Source of the DNA: Alphaproteobacteria bacterium
GTDB taxonomy: Bacteria; Pseudomonadota; Alphaproteobacteria; UBA6615
Reading direction: 5' to 3'
Assembly (NCBI GenBank): GCA_011087645.1
Contig: JAALLF010000002.1
Location: forward strand, 1 to 64,000
Length of the DNA stretch: 64,000 nucleotides
The position numbers and the translations under genes are program-made. How positions within the stretch are numbered: the stretch's first letter is position 1; the number at the start of each line of letters is the position of its first letter. Below, piece after piece: positions 27,610 to 36,654 of the stretch. The notes under the pieces were generated by a model that was not told where the DNA came from, made no database searches, and was given only the letters and a program-made list of their open reading frames with translations.

Positions 27610-28692
27610 CTAACCCCAGACCCGCGCGGGGACGAAGAGTTGGCCCTCGGCGAGTTTGCGCGCGGTGCGCAGCAGGCCGGCGGAAATGATCTCGAAACCG
27701 TCGTCCAGCCGGTAATCGACCAGCACGTCGATGGCGCCCGAGGGATGCTCCAGGGTGACCGTGACCGGTGAGCCGGTGGGTCGGGTCAACAGACCGTCCG
27801 AAACGGTGCCCGGCGTCAGGGCGCAGGACGCCAGACATTGCGAGCCGGTGACGGCCATGGTCGGGTGGGTTTTCCAGGGCATGAAATAGCGCGCCGCGAT
27901 GGCGCCGCCGTCGCGCGCCGGCGCCAGGACGGCGAATTTCGGGGTCACGGAATCGCGCACATCGCCCATGCCCATTTTCTCGCCGGCTTTCAGCCGCACG
28001 GCTTCCATGGCGGCGAAGAATTCGGTGTTGGCGTCCAGCTCTTCGCGGCTCTCATAGCCGGTGAGGCCAAACGCATCGGCCCGCGCGATGACGATCGGCA
28101 TGGCGACATCCATGCACGTCACGGTGATGCCGTCGATCTCGTCGGTCAGATTGCCGGTCGGCAGGAAGGCGCCGGTCGACGACCCCGCGACATCCATGAA
28201 GGCCAGTTCGATCGGCGCGGCGGTGCCCGGCACCCCGTCGATCGCCGCGTCGCCGTCATATTCCACGACTCCGCCGGGGGTGCGGATCGAGGCGATGACG
28301 CGTGCGCCGGTGTTTACGGCGCGGATTTTGACCGTGGTGACGTCGCCCGCCGGTTCGAACAGACCCATTTCGATGGCCGCCGGTCCGACGCCGGACATGA
28401 TGTTGCCGCAGGTCGGCTTGTAATCGACCAGCCGGTCTTCGACGCTGACTTGGGCGAAGAAATAGTCGATGTCCGCCCAATCCTCGTCCGAGCGCGACAG
28501 CATCGCCACCTTGGTGGTAACCGCCGCGCCGCCGCCAATGCCGTCGATGTTCAGCGGATGGCCGGCCCCGACGGCCGCAATGAGAACTTCGCTTAGCGTT
28601 TCGAGGTCTTGCGGCAGGTCGGCCCGCTTGAAATAGGGGCCGCGCGAGGTGCCGCCGCGCAGAAACAAGTAGGGAATGCCGGTTTGGCTCAC
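27610..28692 (-). CDS. PrpF-family isomerase (4-oxalomesaconate tautomerase-like)
   Basis: A 360-residue protein of the PrpF family, a diaminopimelate-epimerase fold that moves a double bond or isomerises aconitate-type acids (methylaconitate isomerase PrpF, aconitate isomerase, 4-oxalomesaconate tautomerase GalD). Visible: PYLFLRGGTSRGPYF, the Lys in AAVTTKVAMLS (family catalytic Lys region), and the catalytic-region Cys in KPTCGNIMSGVGP. A GTG start is assumed, with GGAGG just upstream. It starts 11 bases after the TctA-TctB fusion gene and is probably the last gene of the tctC-tctBA-prpF transcript. Context favours an aconitate-like substrate, but GalD-type function cannot be excluded. Confidence 0.88.
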   Translation of the reverse strand: MSQTGIPYLFLRGGTSRGPYFKRADLPQDLETLSEVLIAAVGAGHPLNIDGIGGGAAVTTKVAMLSRSDEDWADIDYFFAQVSVEDRLVDYKPTCGNIMSGVGPAAIEMGLFEPAGDVTTVKIRAVNTGARVIASIRTPGGVVEYDGDAAIDGVPGTAAPIELAFMDVAGSSTGAFLPTGNLTDEIDGITVTCMDVAMPIVIARADAFGLTGYESREELDANTEFFAAMEAVRLKAGEKMGMGDVRDSVTPKFAVLAPARDGGAIAARYFMPWKTHPTMAVTGSQCLASCALTPGTVSDGLLTRPTGSPVTVTLEHPSGAIDVLVDYRLDDGFEIISAGLLRTARKLAEGQLFVPARVWG

Positions 28693-28703
28693 CGCCGCCT
28701 CCG

Positions 28704-30719
28704 CTATCTAAAGGGCCAGGGCAATTCGACGAGAGATTGCAGCAAACCCGGCGGGAAGTCACGGTTGAGCACCGTCGCCATGCCCAGCATGAAGGCGATG
28801 CCCAGGGCCGACAGTATAAGCGTCTTCGGCCAACCCAGCCCGGCGCGTATGCGCAAAAACGCCACGATGAAGATCGCCAAAGCCAGGATGAAGCCGAGCA
28901 GGGAGGCCAGCACCAGAAGGCCGGCGAACCAGGCCAGGGTCGGCCACAGCCCGTGCGGCGCCTCCGCGTCTTCGCCGCTGGCCTCGCGGTCGGCGAAGAT
29001 CGAACTGCCCTCGTCGGCGCGCATCATCTGGATCAGCAGCGCGAAGCAGCAGATCACCGAGACGAAGGAGATCGTCATCGGGAAGATGCGGTCTGTCTGG
29101 ATGGTGATCGCCTGGGCGTTGAAGAAACTGACCAGGAAGTAGGCGGTGATGGCGATCAGGAAGATCAGCGGCGCGCGTTTCTTGCCGATCGGCGTCTCGC
29201 CCTCGGGCATGATCACCTTGGCTTGGCGGATGCCGATGACGATCGAGATGATGGTCACCACCAGCAGCACCAGGACGATCTCGCTGAAGATATATTCCAG
29301 GCCGGCATCGGCGCCGCGGCGGAACTTGCTGGCGGCGACTTGATAGGCCTGGAAGCTGAAATTTTCGGCCTGGGTCGACAGCACGAAGCCGATCAGGAAC
29401 GCCGGGCGCGACCAGTCGAAGCGGCGCAGCAGAATGCCGATCAGACCGACCGCGAACAGCGCGGCCAAGTCGCCCAAGGACTGGCGCGACTGGAAGGCGG
29501 CGAACGAGATCATCATGAACAGGAACGGCGCCAGCAGGGTGAAGCGGATGGTGGTCAGTTTGGCGATGCCGCCCGACAGCAGGATGCACAGGCCGGCGCC
29601 GACCACGTTGGCCAGCGCCAGGGACCAGACGATGGTGTAGGTGATGTCGAGATTGTTGGTGATGAGCTGGGGGCCCACATCGATGCCCAACAGGGCGACG
29701 CCGCCAATGAAGACGGCCATCGAGCCCGACCCGGGGATGCCGAACATCAGGGTGGGGACCAGGCCGCCGCCCTCTTTGGCGTTGTTCGAACTTTCCGGAC
29801 CAATGACGCCGCGTATATCGCCCTTGCCGAACCCGGTCCTGTCCTTGGTCGACTGCACGGTATGGCCGTAGGCGATCCAATCCACCACCGAGCCGCCGAG
29901 CCCGGGAATGACGCCGACGATCACGCCGATCACGGAACAACGGATCGACAACCAGATATTCGCCCACCAATCGCGGATGCCGGCCATCCAACCGGCGCCG
30001 AGCGTCGCGTTCTTGGCGATCGAGCGGTCTTGGCGCAGCAGGGCGACGATTTCCGGGATGGCGAAAATACCCAACCCGACGATGACAAGTTTCAGCCCGT
30101 CGGTGAGGTAGGGAATGTCGTAGGTCGACATGCGCAGACTGCCGCCGGCGTCCGCCTCGCCGATGGCGCCGACCATAAGCCCGAGCCCGGCGGCGGCGAC
30201 GCCTTTGAGCGGCAGCCGTCCGGCGAGGATGGCGACCATCGACAGGCCGAGGATGGTGATCATCAGCATTTCGGGCAGACCGAAGGCCAGAACGATGGGC
30301 CGCGCGATGAGAATGAAGAAGGTGAGGATGGCGGCGCCGAACAATCCGCCGAATAGCGAGGAGATGAAGGCGGCGGAGAGCGCGCGGGCGGCCTCGCCGT
30401 TTTTGGCCATGGGGAAGCCGTCGAGCACCGTGGCTTGCGACGCCGACGATCCGGGAATGCCCATTAAGACAGACGCAAATGTATCCGACGTTGGGATGAC
30501 GGCGACCAGGCCGACCATCAAGGCGAGACCCGATACCGGCTCCATGCCGAAGACGAAGGGGAGGACCAGGCTAAGCCCGGCGATCCCGCCGAGGCCGGGG
30601 AATACGCCAACCGACAGCCCCAGCAACACGCCCAGGACCAAAAACATGATCTGTTGCGGTTGCAGGATCAGGGAGAAAGCTTCTCCCAAGGCGGGTAATG
30701 CAGTCGCGATAAGATCCAT
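28704..30719 (-). CDS. Tripartite tricarboxylate transporter, TctA-TctB fused permease
   Basis: A 671-residue inner-membrane protein. Residues about 1-500 are TctA-like (about 11-12 spans; signatures GVFPGLGGIAGLSLVLPF, MGIPGSSASQATVLDG, GVIPGLGGSVVDWIAYGH and FGIPGSGSMA). Residues about 520-671 are a TctB-like small membrane domain with four spans. TctA and TctB are usually separate genes; here one chain supplies both. It works with the TctC binding protein encoded 72 bases upstream and is probably energised by an ion gradient. A hairpin at 30751-30782 separates it from tctC. Confidence 0.93.
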   Translation of the reverse strand: MDLIATALPALGEAFSLILQPQQIMFLVLGVLLGLSVGVFPGLGGIAGLSLVLPFVFGMEPVSGLALMVGLVAVIPTSDTFASVLMGIPGSSASQATVLDGFPMAKNGEAARALSAAFISSLFGGLFGAAILTFFILIARPIVLAFGLPEMLMITILGLSMVAILAGRLPLKGVAAAGLGLMVGAIGEADAGGSLRMSTYDIPYLTDGLKLVIVGLGIFAIPEIVALLRQDRSIAKNATLGAGWMAGIRDWWANIWLSIRCSVIGVIVGVIPGLGGSVVDWIAYGHTVQSTKDRTGFGKGDIRGVIGPESSNNAKEGGGLVPTLMFGIPGSGSMAVFIGGVALLGIDVGPQLITNNLDITYTIVWSLALANVVGAGLCILLSGGIAKLTTIRFTLLAPFLFMMISFAAFQSRQSLGDLAALFAVGLIGILLRRFDWSRPAFLIGFVLSTQAENFSFQAYQVAASKFRRGADAGLEYIFSEIVLVLLVVTIISIVIGIRQAKVIMPEGETPIGKKRAPLIFLIAITAYFLVSFFNAQAITIQTDRIFPMTISFVSVICCFALLIQMMRADEGSSIFADREASGEDAEAPHGLWPTLAWFAGLLVLASLLGFILALAIFIVAFLRIRAGLGWPKTLILSALGIAFMLGMATVLNRDFPPGLLQSLVELPWPFR

Positions 30720-30750
30720 CGGTCTCGCTCTGCAGTCTGAGGAAAGGGTC

Positions 30751-30782
30751 GGATGGCCTCCCCGATTAAGGAGAGGCCATCC
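30751..30782 (-). terminator. Intercistronic hairpin between tctC and tctA-tctB
   Basis: GGATGGCCTC (30751-30760) and GAGGCCATCC (30773-30782) pair perfectly over 10 bp with a 12-base loop. There is no U-tract in the leftward transcript, so an mRNA-stabilising or processing element is likelier than a full terminator. Position and logic match the hairpin after the TAXI gene. Confidence 0.7.
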
Positions 30783-30791
30783 AACGTAACG

Positions 30792-31898
30792 CTATTTCTT
30801 CAAGGTAACGCCGTAACGCTCGCTAAGCCAGTTGGTTACAAACGCTTTGGCTTCCGGCGCAACATTGGTGCCGCTTTCCAGCGCCCCCTTGGCCTCGTTA
30901 CCGGTCATCTGCGGATAGATACCGAGACGTTTTTTGGAAATATCGGCAAAGTCGGCGCGTGCTTTAACCGCCTCGAACGCCGCCGTGTAGGTGGCGATCG
31001 CTTCAGCAGGGGCGCCGTTGGCCAGGAAGACCATCTTCTGCGCCGGGAACCCGGCAACGAAGAAGGCTTTCCAGGCTTCCCATTTCTCGCCCGAAGTCTC
31101 GCAACCGTCGGTCGCTTCGCAAACTTCCTTGAAGGTTGCCATGTCGGGGAAGGTCGGATCGCGGACGATATTGCCGTCGCCATCCAGCGCGCCCCACGAC
31201 ATCATGGGAACCGCCTTGCCTTCCTTGACCAGCGGCGTGACGCCTTTGAGATAAGACGACGAGGTCTGATAGTCGATATTGGCTTCGCCACGTTCGAACA
31301 TCAGGCGGCCATCGCCGCGGCCTTTAATGCCAAACACCGGCTCGACCTTCATCCCCAGCATCTCCCAGGCCAATAGGGGCACCAGATCCAGGCGGGTGGC
31401 GCCTTGCGAGCCGTAGATGAAGTCAACGTCTTTCAGCCCGTTCGCCGAGCCGTTGAACTTCTTGGCCAAATCCGGCGGCAAATAAGCGACGCCGCCTGTG
31501 CCGGACGCCAGCACCACGTTCCAATCGCCATATTCATACTTCACGCGTGGATCGCCCAACAGATAGGGGAACTGCGTCGAGCCGGACGAACCGAAGATCG
31601 TCGTGCCGTCTTTGTATTTCTTATCCTGGAAAAAGTTGGCGCCTTTCGTGGAACCGGCGCCCGGCATGAACTTCACGACGACCGTGGGCTTACCCGGTAA
31701 GGCTTCGGACAGCAGGGGCGCGTAAAAATTTGCCCATTTGGCTGAACCGCCGGACTCCGAAAACGGAATGATCCAGTCGACGGTCTTGCCGGCCAGATCG
31801 ATGCCCTGCGCCACGGCCGGCTGTTGAATTGTGAACGTCGCGGCGGCCGCCGCCACGAGCCCAAGCGCCACCCGACGGGTGGGTTTGAAAGCAATCAT
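30792..31898 (-). CDS. TctC-type tricarboxylate-binding protein
   Basis: A 368-residue periplasmic binding protein with a signal peptide (basic FKPTRRVALG start, cleavage near AVAQG, about residue 31). The mature start KTVDWIIPFSESGGSAKW resembles the TctC/Bug opening (VxxIVPFxxGGxxD), with FMPGAGSTKGANFF matching the family's GAGG...N segment. It captures the substrate for the fused permease. The start at 31898 is preceded by AAGGGAG. It is longer than typical Bug proteins (about 320), with an insertion holding two Cys around residues 260-270 that could form a disulfide. Divergent tctD begins 134 bases away. Confidence 0.88.
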   Translation of the reverse strand: MIAFKPTRRVALGLVAAAAATFTIQQPAVAQGIDLAGKTVDWIIPFSESGGSAKWANFYAPLLSEALPGKPTVVVKFMPGAGSTKGANFFQDKKYKDGTTIFGSSGSTQFPYLLGDPRVKYEYGDWNVVLASGTGGVAYLPPDLAKKFNGSANGLKDVDFIYGSQGATRLDLVPLLAWEMLGMKVEPVFGIKGRGDGRLMFERGEANIDYQTSSSYLKGVTPLVKEGKAVPMMSWGALDGDGNIVRDPTFPDMATFKEVCEATDGCETSGEKWEAWKAFFVAGFPAQKMVFLANGAPAEAIATYTAAFEAVKARADFADISKKRLGIYPQMTGNEAKGALESGTNVAPEAKAFVTNWLSERYGVTLKK

Positions 31899-32032
31899 TG
31901 ATGTCTCCCTTTAGGGGAGCGGATGACTTACGCGATCCGCCCCGTCATAGTTCTCCGAAGTGTAAAGCCTCTCCGGTTGATATGGGGAGCGTCGCACGCC
32001 AACCTTGCAGCAGGCTTTCAAGGTATCAAAAA

Positions 32033-32707
32033 ATGCGCATAGCCTTAATCGAGGATAATGAACCGCTGGCCAAGGGAATCGCCTATCAATTGCGCGATTC
32101 CGGCCACGCGGTCGACTTGATTGACGATGGCGCGGAGGCCGACGCCTTTCTGGCGCGCGAAGGCGCCGACCTGATTGTGCTCGATATCAACCTGCCCGGC
32201 ATGGACGGGCTGACCATCTTGCGGCGCATTCGCGAGCGCGGCGACGCGACCCCGGTCATTTTATTGACTGCCCGCGCCGAGACCGGCGACCGGGTCGATG
32301 GCCTGGATGCCGGCGCCGATGACTATCTGGTCAAACCGTTCGAGATGGCCGAACTGGCGGCGCGGGTGCGCGCCCTGTCGCGCCGGCGCCCGGCGGCGGC
32401 GGTGGCCCGGGTGCCGGTGGGTTCGCTGGAATTCGACGCCGAGTCCCGTCAGCTTTTTCACCAGGGCGTTTCGCTGGATATATCGCGGCGCGAGGTCGCG
32501 GTTCTCGAATGCCTGCTCGACACGCGCGGCCGGCTGGTGGCGAAGGCGGCGATCCTCGATCATGTCTACGGTATCGGCAGCGAAGTCGATGAGACGGTGA
32601 TCGAGGTCCATATTTCGCGGCTGCGCAAGCGCTTGGCGGATTACGGCGTGTCGATCAAGAACGCGCGCGGGCTGGGCTATCTGCTCGAGGATGAGCCGCA
32701 ACAATGA
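32033..32707 (+). CDS. tctD: TctD-like OmpR-family response regulator
   Basis: A 224-residue response regulator: receiver domain (MRIALIEDNEPLAKG; phospho-Asp in LIVLDINLPGMDG near residue 51; Lys in LVKPFEM near 101) and a C-terminal OmpR/PhoB winged helix (DISRREVAVLECLL to ISRLRKRLADYG). The ATG at 32033 gives the canonical start; upstream in-frame codons are not family-like. It overlaps the sensor kinase by 4 bases (ATGA) and is divergent from tctC, the known arrangement in which TctD activates tricarboxylate uptake. The promoter region for both lies in 31899-32032. Confidence 0.92.
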   Translation: MRIALIEDNEPLAKGIAYQLRDSGHAVDLIDDGAEADAFLAREGADLIVLDINLPGMDGLTILRRIRERGDATPVILLTARAETGDRVDGLDAGADDYLVKPFEMAELAARVRALSRRRPAAAVARVPVGSLEFDAESRQLFHQGVSLDISRREVAVLECLLDTRGRLVAKAAILDHVYGIGSEVDETVIEVHISRLRKRLADYGVSIKNARGLGYLLEDEPQQ

Positions 32708-34110
32708 GGGTCCTGTCGCTTCGATCCCGCCTGGCGCTGATCATATTGGTGCCGCTGATCCTGATCTCGATCATCGCCGGCTATTGGCGCTTCACCGTGG
32801 CGCTGCAAACCGCCGAAGACCTGTTCGACCGCACCCTGCTGGCGTCGTCGCTGGCGATCGCGCGCGATATCGATATTTCCGCCGGCGACGCCCTGTCGGA
32901 GATCACCCGCGATCTGTTGCGCGACACGTCGGGCGGCCAGATTTTCTATCATGTGAACGGCCCCGACGGGGTCTATGTCACCGGTTACGCCACGCCGCCG
33001 GTGGCGCCCGGCGCGGCGACCCAGCCGGTCGGCCAGCCGATCTATTTCCAATCCCAACATCTGGGCCAGGATGTCCGCGTGGTGCGCCTGCGCGAGGCCA
33101 GCAACTTCGAGGGGTTGTCGGGGTTTTCCATGGTCACCGTGTGGCAGACCTTCGACGGCCGCGACCAGTTTGTTCGCGACCTGGCGCTGCGCGCTATCCT
33201 GCTGATCGCCAGTCTGGTGTTGACCGTGGCGGTCGTGGTCTGGCTGGGCATCAACTTTGGACTGCGGCCGCTGACTGATCTGCAAGGCGCGATCTCGAGC
33301 CGCTCCAGCGACGATCTGGGCCAGATCAAACGGCCGCTGCCCAAGGAAGTGCGCGGCATCGTGTCGACCCTCAACACGCTATTCGACCAGCTCGAGCAAT
33401 CGATCCATTCCAAGGACGTGTTCATTTCCGACGCCGCCCACCAGTTGCGCAATCCGATCGCCGGGGTCCTGTCCATGGCCGAGGCGGTGCGCTCGGCGCG
33501 TACCGCCGACGACACGGCGGAGCGCACCGACGAGCTGATCGACGCCGCCCGCCACGCCAGCCGCCTGGCCAACCAGCTTCTGTCCTACGAACGCGCCCGC
33601 GCCGGTTCGGACTCGGGCAGAGGTACAACATTCGATCTTGTCGAAATTACAAATGAAGTCGCAACCCGGAACGCTGAACGAATTGCGGCTTGCGGGCTCG
33701 ATCTTCAAATGGACCTATCTGAAACGCCAATTTTCTTGCAAGGAGAGCCGGTATTGGTCGCCGAAGCGATAGAAAATCTTATCGACAACGCATTGCGGCA
33801 CGCGGGTCCTGGATTATCCCGAATTCGTATTCATGTAGCGCAGCACGAATTCGACGCCGAAATTTCGGTGGCTGACGACGGCCGGGGCATAAGCCCGGAA
33901 GATCAATCGCGCGCCTTTGACCGTTTCAGACAGTTGGAACCGAGCGCGGGCAGCGGCCTGGGTTTATCGATCGTCGAGACCATAGCCAAAAACTTTGGCG
34001 GTACCGTCAGCATCGAAAGTGTCGAAGTGGGCGCCTGCATCGTCATACGATTCCCGATATCGGCCGCAAAGCAGCCGTACCCCGGAGTGAGGGTTGGCGG
34101 CAGTTGTTGA
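32704..34110 (+). CDS. tctE: TctE-like sensor histidine kinase
   Basis: A 468-residue membrane histidine kinase: N-terminal span (about 10-30), periplasmic sensor region (about 35-160), second span (about 162-185), HAMP-like linker, phospho-acceptor FISDAAHQLRNPIAG (about residue 245), N-box IENLIDNALRHAG, G1 VADDGRGI and G2 GSGLGLSIVE. It probably senses external tricarboxylate and phosphorylates TctD. From about 33615 to 33900 the coding DNA turns markedly AT-richer while the reading frame and motifs remain intact, suggesting a recombination junction between the dimerisation and ATPase parts. Confidence 0.92.
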   Translation: MRVLSLRSRLALIILVPLILISIIAGYWRFTVALQTAEDLFDRTLLASSLAIARDIDISAGDALSEITRDLLRDTSGGQIFYHVNGPDGVYVTGYATPPVAPGAATQPVGQPIYFQSQHLGQDVRVVRLREASNFEGLSGFSMVTVWQTFDGRDQFVRDLALRAILLIASLVLTVAVVVWLGINFGLRPLTDLQGAISSRSSDDLGQIKRPLPKEVRGIVSTLNTLFDQLEQSIHSKDVFISDAAHQLRNPIAGVLSMAEAVRSARTADDTAERTDELIDAARHASRLANQLLSYERARAGSDSGRGTTFDLVEITNEVATRNAERIAACGLDLQMDLSETPIFLQGEPVLVAEAIENLIDNALRHAGPGLSRIRIHVAQHEFDAEISVADDGRGISPEDQSRAFDRFRQLEPSAGSGLGLSIVETIAKNFGGTVSIESVEVGACIVIRFPISAAKQPYPGVRVGGSC

Positions 34111-34137
34111 CCCAAAGCGGCCATCATCGGGTCGGTG

Positions 34138-34869
34138 TTAGGTCGATAAATACTTATTCAACAACAGTCCCCGACCGTCTAACCGATGAAATCCACCGAG
34201 GTGGCGCAGCAACGCCCATATGCCAGCCTGGTTAGTCGTTACGACCGGTTTCTTAAGTTCTTGTTCCAATTCGGGCGCGATCTCAAGGCACGGCATATTG
34301 CCGCCGGGAATAACGATCGCCTCGGCGTCGCTATGGTCGGCCTGCCAAACCAGTGCGCGCACCGTTTCGTAGTCGGTCAGCGCGATCGAAAAATTATCGA
34401 CCAAGCCCAACCCTTCTATCGACACCACATCGAAACCGTTAGCGGCCATGAAGGCCCGGCTGACCTCATTGACCTCAGGTACAAACGGCGTCGCCATGGC
34501 GATGCGCCGCACCCCAATTGTGTTCAGCGCGTCGACAATGGTTTGCGCGGCCGTCAGGGCCGGCTTGCCGCTGGCGCTTTCAATCCGCTGCTTGAGGCCG
34601 GTGTCATAGTCGAGACCGAGAACAAAGCTCGCCGCTGTTAGGCAAAATAGAATGACGTCGACCTGGGCTGCCGCCAGTAGTTCCGATTGCCGGGCCACGT
34701 CTTGGTCCTGGCCGGACAGGCCCTCGTCGTTCACCGCGGTCATGGCGATGCGGGCGAAATGCGTGCTCACCGACGCCGGCATCACCGAATAATATTCCGG
34801 CTCGATATTGGTGTTGGATGATGGGATCAGCAGGCCCACGCGATGCTTGATCAAACCCGGTGTCGCCAT
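34138..34869 (-). CDS. Asp/Glu racemase superfamily protein (maleate isomerase/AMDase-like)
   Basis: A 243-residue protein with the opening HRVGLLIPSSNTNIEPEYY, typical of maleate cis-trans isomerase and arylmalonate decarboxylase relatives. A Cys stands in the first catalytic region (VILFCLTAASF) and a second in VIPGGNMPCLE, matching the two-Cys scheme of the superfamily, although the usual C-T-S/C-T-N context is altered. Start ATG at 34869, just after the dioxygenase beta stop, is preferred over an upstream GTG inside that gene. It is the last gene of the nine-gene leftward operon, so it probably isomerises, racemises or decarboxylates a ring-cleavage or amide-hydrolysis product. Confidence 0.82.
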   Translation of the reverse strand: MATPGLIKHRVGLLIPSSNTNIEPEYYSVMPASVSTHFARIAMTAVNDEGLSGQDQDVARQSELLAAAQVDVILFCLTAASFVLGLDYDTGLKQRIESASGKPALTAAQTIVDALNTIGVRRIAMATPFVPEVNEVSRAFMAANGFDVVSIEGLGLVDNFSIALTDYETVRALVWQADHSDAEAIVIPGGNMPCLEIAPELEQELKKPVVTTNQAGIWALLRHLGGFHRLDGRGLLLNKYLST

Positions 34870-34886
34870 TGGAGAAACCGCCGCGC

Positions 34887-35363
34887 TTAAATCGGCGTCG
34901 ACAGCATGTGCGGGATCGACCAATTGTCGACGATCACCGTCTTGGCGCGAAATTTCGGCCCGTCGCCGGCGAACACCACTTCATCGACATAGGTGCCGAA
35001 ACTGTAGAGGCTGCCATTGCCTTCGTTATCGGCCTGATACATCGCGTAGTTGGCTTCCACCGCGTAGCCGCCGGCGGCGGCCGGACCTTTGATACGCACA
35101 TTGCTGATCAGATGCTTGTCGGTGTGAACGCTATATTCGTTGGCCTGGCGCAACGAGACGGTGCGGTCGCGCAGCATGTTCTTGTTTTCGCACAGTATCA
35201 GGCTCACCGGCAGGTCGAGGCTGACATTTTCGCGCGGCAATATCTTATAGACACAGTCTTCGACGAACAGCTCAACCCAATCCTCCAGCCGGTCGCCGTC
35301 GAGATAGGCGCCGTAATCGGCGAACAGATCGTCGATCGCCAGCCGGTGCTCGACCGATATCAC
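34887..35363 (-). CDS. Ring-hydroxylating dioxygenase beta subunit
   Basis: A 158-residue SnoaL/NTF2-like small subunit of a Rieske non-heme iron dioxygenase (for example EDWVELFVEDCVYKILP, RIAD-like TDKHLISNVRI, FGTYVDEVVFAGDG). It is structural, completing an alpha3beta3 assembly. The GTG at 35363 overlaps the alpha-subunit TGA as GTGA, the signature of translational coupling; longer upstream in-frame codons lie inside the alpha gene. Confidence 0.88.
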   Translation of the reverse strand: MISVEHRLAIDDLFADYGAYLDGDRLEDWVELFVEDCVYKILPRENVSLDLPVSLILCENKNMLRDRTVSLRQANEYSVHTDKHLISNVRIKGPAAAGGYAVEANYAMYQADNEGNGSLYSFGTYVDEVVFAGDGPKFRAKTVIVDNWSIPHMLSTPI

Positions 35364-36616
35364 CGCACCGCCCCTTCCGGCTCGATGTCCATGAGTTCGG
35401 CGTAGTAGGACCAAAAGCCGCGGATCGGCACGTCGTTTACACGGTAGGCTCGGTCGGAGATTTCACCCTTGCCGCCGACTTCGATCACTGTCGCCGCGCT
35501 CGGACCTTCATGGCGGCTGGCGCGGTGGGCAATCTCGATTGCTTCGGCGTCCTCCATGGAGACCAGACCGCCGGGGCCGAACAGATTGAGCTGACGCAGC
35601 CGGTGGTCGGTCATGTCCTGATCGTCGTCGGCATAGCCGAAATAGGTCCAGATCAGATCGAACGCGTCGATGCCTTTTGATTGGATCTGGCGCGTCGCCA
35701 AGGAATTATTTAGCTGCTGGAATGAGGCGTTGGGAAACATAGTCGAGATCGCCAGATTGCGGTCGTCCTCATACTCCTGACGGAATTCGAGCAGTCTGGG
35801 GTCGCGCAAAGTCAATTTGTCGCTATTGAGTTGATGGCCGCCATAGGCCTCCTTGGCGTCGGCGTCGCTGTCGGAGCCGGCATGGGCATAGGTGAGATTA
35901 TGGCGGTGGCGCGCATCCATCTCGACGCCGCCCTTCTGGGTCGCCCGGTCGAGCCCGAAGGTCACCAGGAATTCGTGCAGCAGGCTGGCGTGGTAAGTAT
36001 CGCGCAAATTCTCCAGATAGAGTTTCCAGTTGCCGTGGATCGTTTGGCGCTGATAGCCCAGGACGCGCAGCGGTTTAAACATCAGCCGGCTAATATGGCC
36101 GCACATCATCGGCCCCAGATAGTCTTCGATCGGCTCGGTCGCGTCGGAAAATGTGCCGAAGACGATGCCCTTGTAGCAGGCTACGCGCAGGCGCCGCAGT
36201 CCGTGCTGGGTCTTGTCGAAATCGTCATCCATGCCGCCTTCGCCGCGAATGCCGCGCTGGAACGGAATGCCGATCAAATCGCCGCTCAGATCGTAGCTCC
36301 AGCGGTGATAGATGCAGGTGTGCACCTTGGTATTGCCGCGGGCATGACGGCAGACGGCGGCGCCGCGATGGGCGCAGCGGTTGACCATCGCATGGACCGC
36401 ACCGTCACGATCGCGATTGACCAGAACCGGGGTGTCGCCAACCCAGGTGGTGCGAAAATCGCCGGGTTCGGGCATCTCCGCTTCCAGGCACAGATACGAC
36501 CATGTCGGCCCGCGAAAGATGAGGTCTTGCTCGCGGGCATAGACATCGGCGTCGTGGTAGAGCCAATAGGGAACGCGCGAATAATCGCTGCGTTGCCAGT
36601 CCACATTTAACGACAT
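35360..36616 (-). CDS. Rieske ring-hydroxylating dioxygenase alpha subunit
   Basis: A 418-residue catalytic subunit. N-terminal Rieske [2Fe-2S] ligands are complete: CAHRG (C-x-H, about residue 81) and CIYHRW (C-x2-H, about 101). The mononuclear iron site shows NLRDTYHASLLHEF (bridging Asp, two His, about 208-221), with a later acidic ligand expected around residue 340. It adds O2 to an aromatic or N-heterocyclic ring using NADH electrons. No ferredoxin or reductase gene is present nearby, so electrons must come from a shared reductase. It sits between a transporter ATPase gene and the beta subunit in the nine-gene operon. Confidence 0.93.
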   Translation of the reverse strand: MSLNVDWQRSDYSRVPYWLYHDADVYAREQDLIFRGPTWSYLCLEAEMPEPGDFRTTWVGDTPVLVNRDRDGAVHAMVNRCAHRGAAVCRHARGNTKVHTCIYHRWSYDLSGDLIGIPFQRGIRGEGGMDDDFDKTQHGLRRLRVACYKGIVFGTFSDATEPIEDYLGPMMCGHISRLMFKPLRVLGYQRQTIHGNWKLYLENLRDTYHASLLHEFLVTFGLDRATQKGGVEMDARHRHNLTYAHAGSDSDADAKEAYGGHQLNSDKLTLRDPRLLEFRQEYEDDRNLAISTMFPNASFQQLNNSLATRQIQSKGIDAFDLIWTYFGYADDDQDMTDHRLRQLNLFGPGGLVSMEDAEAIEIAHRASRHEGPSAATVIEVGGKGEISDRAYRVNDVPIRGFWSYYAELMDIEPEGAVR

Positions 36617-36654
36617 TGGCTCCCCCTCATTCGCGGCGTCCCCGGCCCACGGTG

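Noticed and set aside
28737..30356. A 539-codon open frame antisense to the TctA-TctB fusion.
   Set aside because: Low-complexity charged translation and no family-like sequence; caused by third-position GC bias.
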